From positions 3,201,429 to 3,265,428 of the forward strand of contig NW_019091363.1 of the NCBI RefSeq assembly GCF_001949145.1: a DNA stretch of 64,000 bases, in the 5' to 3' direction. This stretch comes from Acanthaster planci. Lineage: Eukaryota > Echinodermata > Asteroidea > Valvatida > Acanthasteridae. The notes below the pieces were generated by a model. The model searched no databases and was not told the DNA's origin. It saw only the letters and a program-made list of their open reading frames with translations. This document shows, piece by piece, positions 61,182 to 64,000 of the stretch; position 1 is the stretch's first letter; every line of letters begins with the position of its first letter. The position numbers and the translations under genes were made by a program.

Positions 61182-64000
61182 ACAACTTTCCTATCAATAT
61201 CAAGATTTCTATCAATATTAAGGGCCATCTATATGCAAAACGACCCGATTTAAGCAAACATTGACTTTATTCGAAACGGCACTAAAGACTTTTTTAGGAA
61301 CAAAGTCCCATTCAATTTACACAAATTGGACCCGTCCAAATCCTTGTCGGGTAATTAAAGGGGTACACCTCCATGAAATGACCCCCTAAATCTATTTATT
61401 TTCCTTATTTTATAAGCCTGAGCCAAAGGAATCCTAGCTGATTATCTTACGGTTTATTGATAAATGATAAAAATACCCGGTTTGTTAAAATAGGAATCTA
61501 GTTTCCAAGGTTAAGCGTGGGTTTACGTAAAAACCAACCATGTGAAGGCATCGAATTATGAGTTCCCCTGTCAACATTACTGACGAATACATAATGGACA
61601 TAACTTTGTATGAGAAATACCTAACGAGTCTTATTTACGATGCTAGTGAGCTGCCTGGCTGTATCAAACGCACCGGCCCTATAGGTGGATGCGTATGAAA
61701 GTATTTAAGGAAAATTTGTAACTATGGGTATAGTTATTTGACTAGGTATTATTTTCAATAATTATAATCAAGTCACAGTCACGTCCACCCAAATAAGCTT
61801 GGGAGGTTTTCGACGAGAACGCCTCTTAGTGGATCCAAACACAGACAAAAGCAATCCTGGGCACAATTGGTAAAACTGGTACTGTGTTTGTCATGTAGCA
61901 AAGGACTTTTTGCAGCTAGATCTGTGTCAGGCGAATCAGTTTAAACCGATGTCATCTTCAAATTACTCTCTGTTCAATTCCTGGCGTGGAGTGAATAATA
62001 AGCCCGCAGATATACAAAACTGCTGCTACTGGAGGTTTTCAATAGGAAATTGCAAGTCACTGAGAATCAAACTGAAGTTCCATGTACGTGAAGTACGTCG
62101 AAAAAACAAAAACACCTTCATCTTTGTAAAATTCTTGTCACCAATGCAGTTGTTATGGTCGTTGCAAGGGAACGTGGCCCGAAAAAATGAAAATAAAAGA
62201 AAGAAAACTTTTAAAAGGAGACAGACACGACAGCGAAAGGATGAACAGAGAATACAGTCAATAACATTAGAGCTTGAAATTCTTCCCCCTTGACCCCCTC
62301 TACCGTGACAATTTGTCACTTCGCATTTGATGGGTGCTCCGTTTTTCCCAGGAAAAAATCATAGCGACAGTTATGCCCCAAACCATTGTATGGCATTTGT
62401 TTAGACGGACATGCTTGGTGTTAGTGGTAGAGGTCAATCCCAAGGTTTCTTTTAAGCAGTTCAATGGTTTGAAGTCCGTGTATATTTTTATTTAAGTACC
62501 TTTAATTCTTTTGGGTTTTTTCGAGTTTTTAATTCAGATTTTTTTAACAGGGAGGGATGCTGGTGCCCCTTTCTCTCCATCCCACAGAATCACTTAGCAG
62601 CAAACTCTGATTAGCCATAAACGGCGGACGAAGGCATATAGCAAGGTATTATTCAAAGAATGCTGTTAATGTTCTGTACCCCCCGTTTTTCATTAGCTTT
62701 CCAAATTTTTAACTTTTAATGTTTTTTATCAGAGGGAGAAAGAGGCAAGCGTTCGCCCTTCCCCTTTCCCTTTGACGCCCATGTCCATGGCACAATACAA
62801 TCTTTGTCCTTTCAACTGTAGTTGAAAAACCCAATTGTTCAGAGGGACAACACTATAGATATTTATGTTCGACTGAATGTAGACTTGAAAAACCTCTCCA
62901 GCCACGCAACGTTAGACAGACCAAGATTCAGGAGACACGACATCTTTTCTTAAAATACATTTCCTGGATTACGTTTTCTCCCCGTTGAACCCTTCAGTAA
63001 GCCTGACACTAAATACTTAATGCCACGTGCAGAACTACCTTCGCATTTGCTAGTATCATTGTCTTTTAATGCTTAAAGATTAACATTGCCAACAGAAAGA
63101 AACACTATTTTTAAAACGACTACATGTATACAAATGTACTCTACAGCTTTTACAGGTACGAGTGTAATAGTGAAATCTGGTAGAGCATTCACACCAATGT
63201 GTAAGGCGACTAATATTTGATATTAACACAAACATCGATCCGTGATGACTTTAAATGTCACGCCTAAAAGTGGCACGCGTTCATCTGTAGGAACCAGTTT
63301 CCAATGTATTGCACTGTACACTCGTGGAATAACCTCCTTCATCTTTATCGTTTGTATCCGACCCTACATTTTGTATCACTACCACATAGTACATCTTTCA
63401 CTTTGTAAGTCATATATTGTTGCTGGAATGTTTTTAAAAATGAATTTCAGTTTATACTTGTAGGCACGTAATTGTACCTTGCTTTAAGTCTACAAAACTT
63501 TCACGGGAATGATGTATCCCTAACAGTAGACACGCTTGCTATGAACTACAAAACAACTGCAAAGGGGCTTCGAAATATGATATGTGAATAATAATATTTA
63601 CTACATATTAATGTACACCTTAGGAGACTCTTTTAAGAAGTGATTGCTTCACGGGCGCAATCAATAGTAGATTTTTATTGCGAAAAGTAGACCTCTTTTT
63701 TGGTTTATTTGGGAAATTCAGATAGTTAGGGATAAAATACGTCGAGCATAAAGTTCCTATGTGTTATTTCAGTTTTGGAATTCAAGGGCGTCAAAGTTTG
63801 TACAAGAATCCATGGGCCCGGAATTATTGTCTCCGCATTGTGTCAGCTGGAGACAGTGACCATCAAGATTATAAAGTTTGAATCGCATAAAATAAAATTC
63901 GCAAAAAGAAATAAAGTACATACACTAGAAATTAAGTGAGCTCTTTCGAAAGTTAACAAACAGTCTGTTAACTCCAAAGCCTGAGTAACTTGATGTTCTT
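61182..64000. other. Upstream of the minus-strand cluster; no gene recognised
   Basis: Presumed promoter and leader of E1a in the first few hundred bases, without a clear motif. A 127-codon frame at 61910-62293 is Lys/Arg-rich towards its end and has no recognisable domain; it is not called. The remainder is AT-rich. Confidence 0.5.

Overview
Eukaryotic genomic DNA, AT-rich outside the genes, with long introns, GT-AG splice sites, one assembly gap (10560-11488) and many short inverted-repeat elements. The coding content is almost entirely one protein family, the cholinesterase/carboxylesterase-like (COesterase) alpha/beta hydrolases. The family and the genome texture suggest a marine invertebrate, perhaps a lancelet, hemichordate or echinoderm. 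That placement is inference; nothing here fixes the species.

Plus strand, 3.7-27.1 kb. Five large intact exons (V1 to V5) each encode a signal peptide and a nearly complete catalytic esterase domain. A decayed sixth copy (psi-V6) follows. Every intact V exon ends at the same residue, in WSN(F/I)AKSG, on a phase-2 GT(G/A)(A/G)G-type donor. None has its own C-terminal exon. The only exon that could complete them lies after the last V copy (26525-27062). It starts in the matching phase and encodes the last part of the esterase fold, a stalk, one transmembrane helix and a short tail. The layout resembles clustered protocadherins or UGT1A: variable first exons, each presumably with its own promoter, joined to one constant membrane exon.

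Minus strand, 61.2-52.6 kb. The design repeats. Two intact variable catalytic exons (E1a, E1b) and one decayed copy precede a common exon E2, which finishes the first esterase domain and adds a second, catalytically dead esterase domain. Common exon E3 encodes a stalk, transmembrane helix and tail. The predicted product is a type I membrane protein with an exchangeable active esterase domain outside a fixed pseudo-esterase domain.

Minus strand, 49.3-32.4 kb. This is a graveyard of the same locus: a whole E1-E2-E3 set with stop codons and frameshifts (44.5-38.8 kb), a mosaic E1 relic beside a piggyBac-like transposase relic (49.2-48.1 kb), and older fragments at 45.0, 33.5 and 32.4 kb. The two clusters face each other tail to tail.

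The rest is intron and intergenic DNA with fold-back or MITE-like elements, a 14-bp tandem repeat beside the gap region, and a small two-exon relic at 35.4-35.9 kb. V exons share very similar nucleotide sequence around the oxyanion hole and nucleophile but differ strongly elsewhere, which points to gene conversion. The shared-exon model is inferred from splice-site phase and exon inventory, and transcript data would be decisive.
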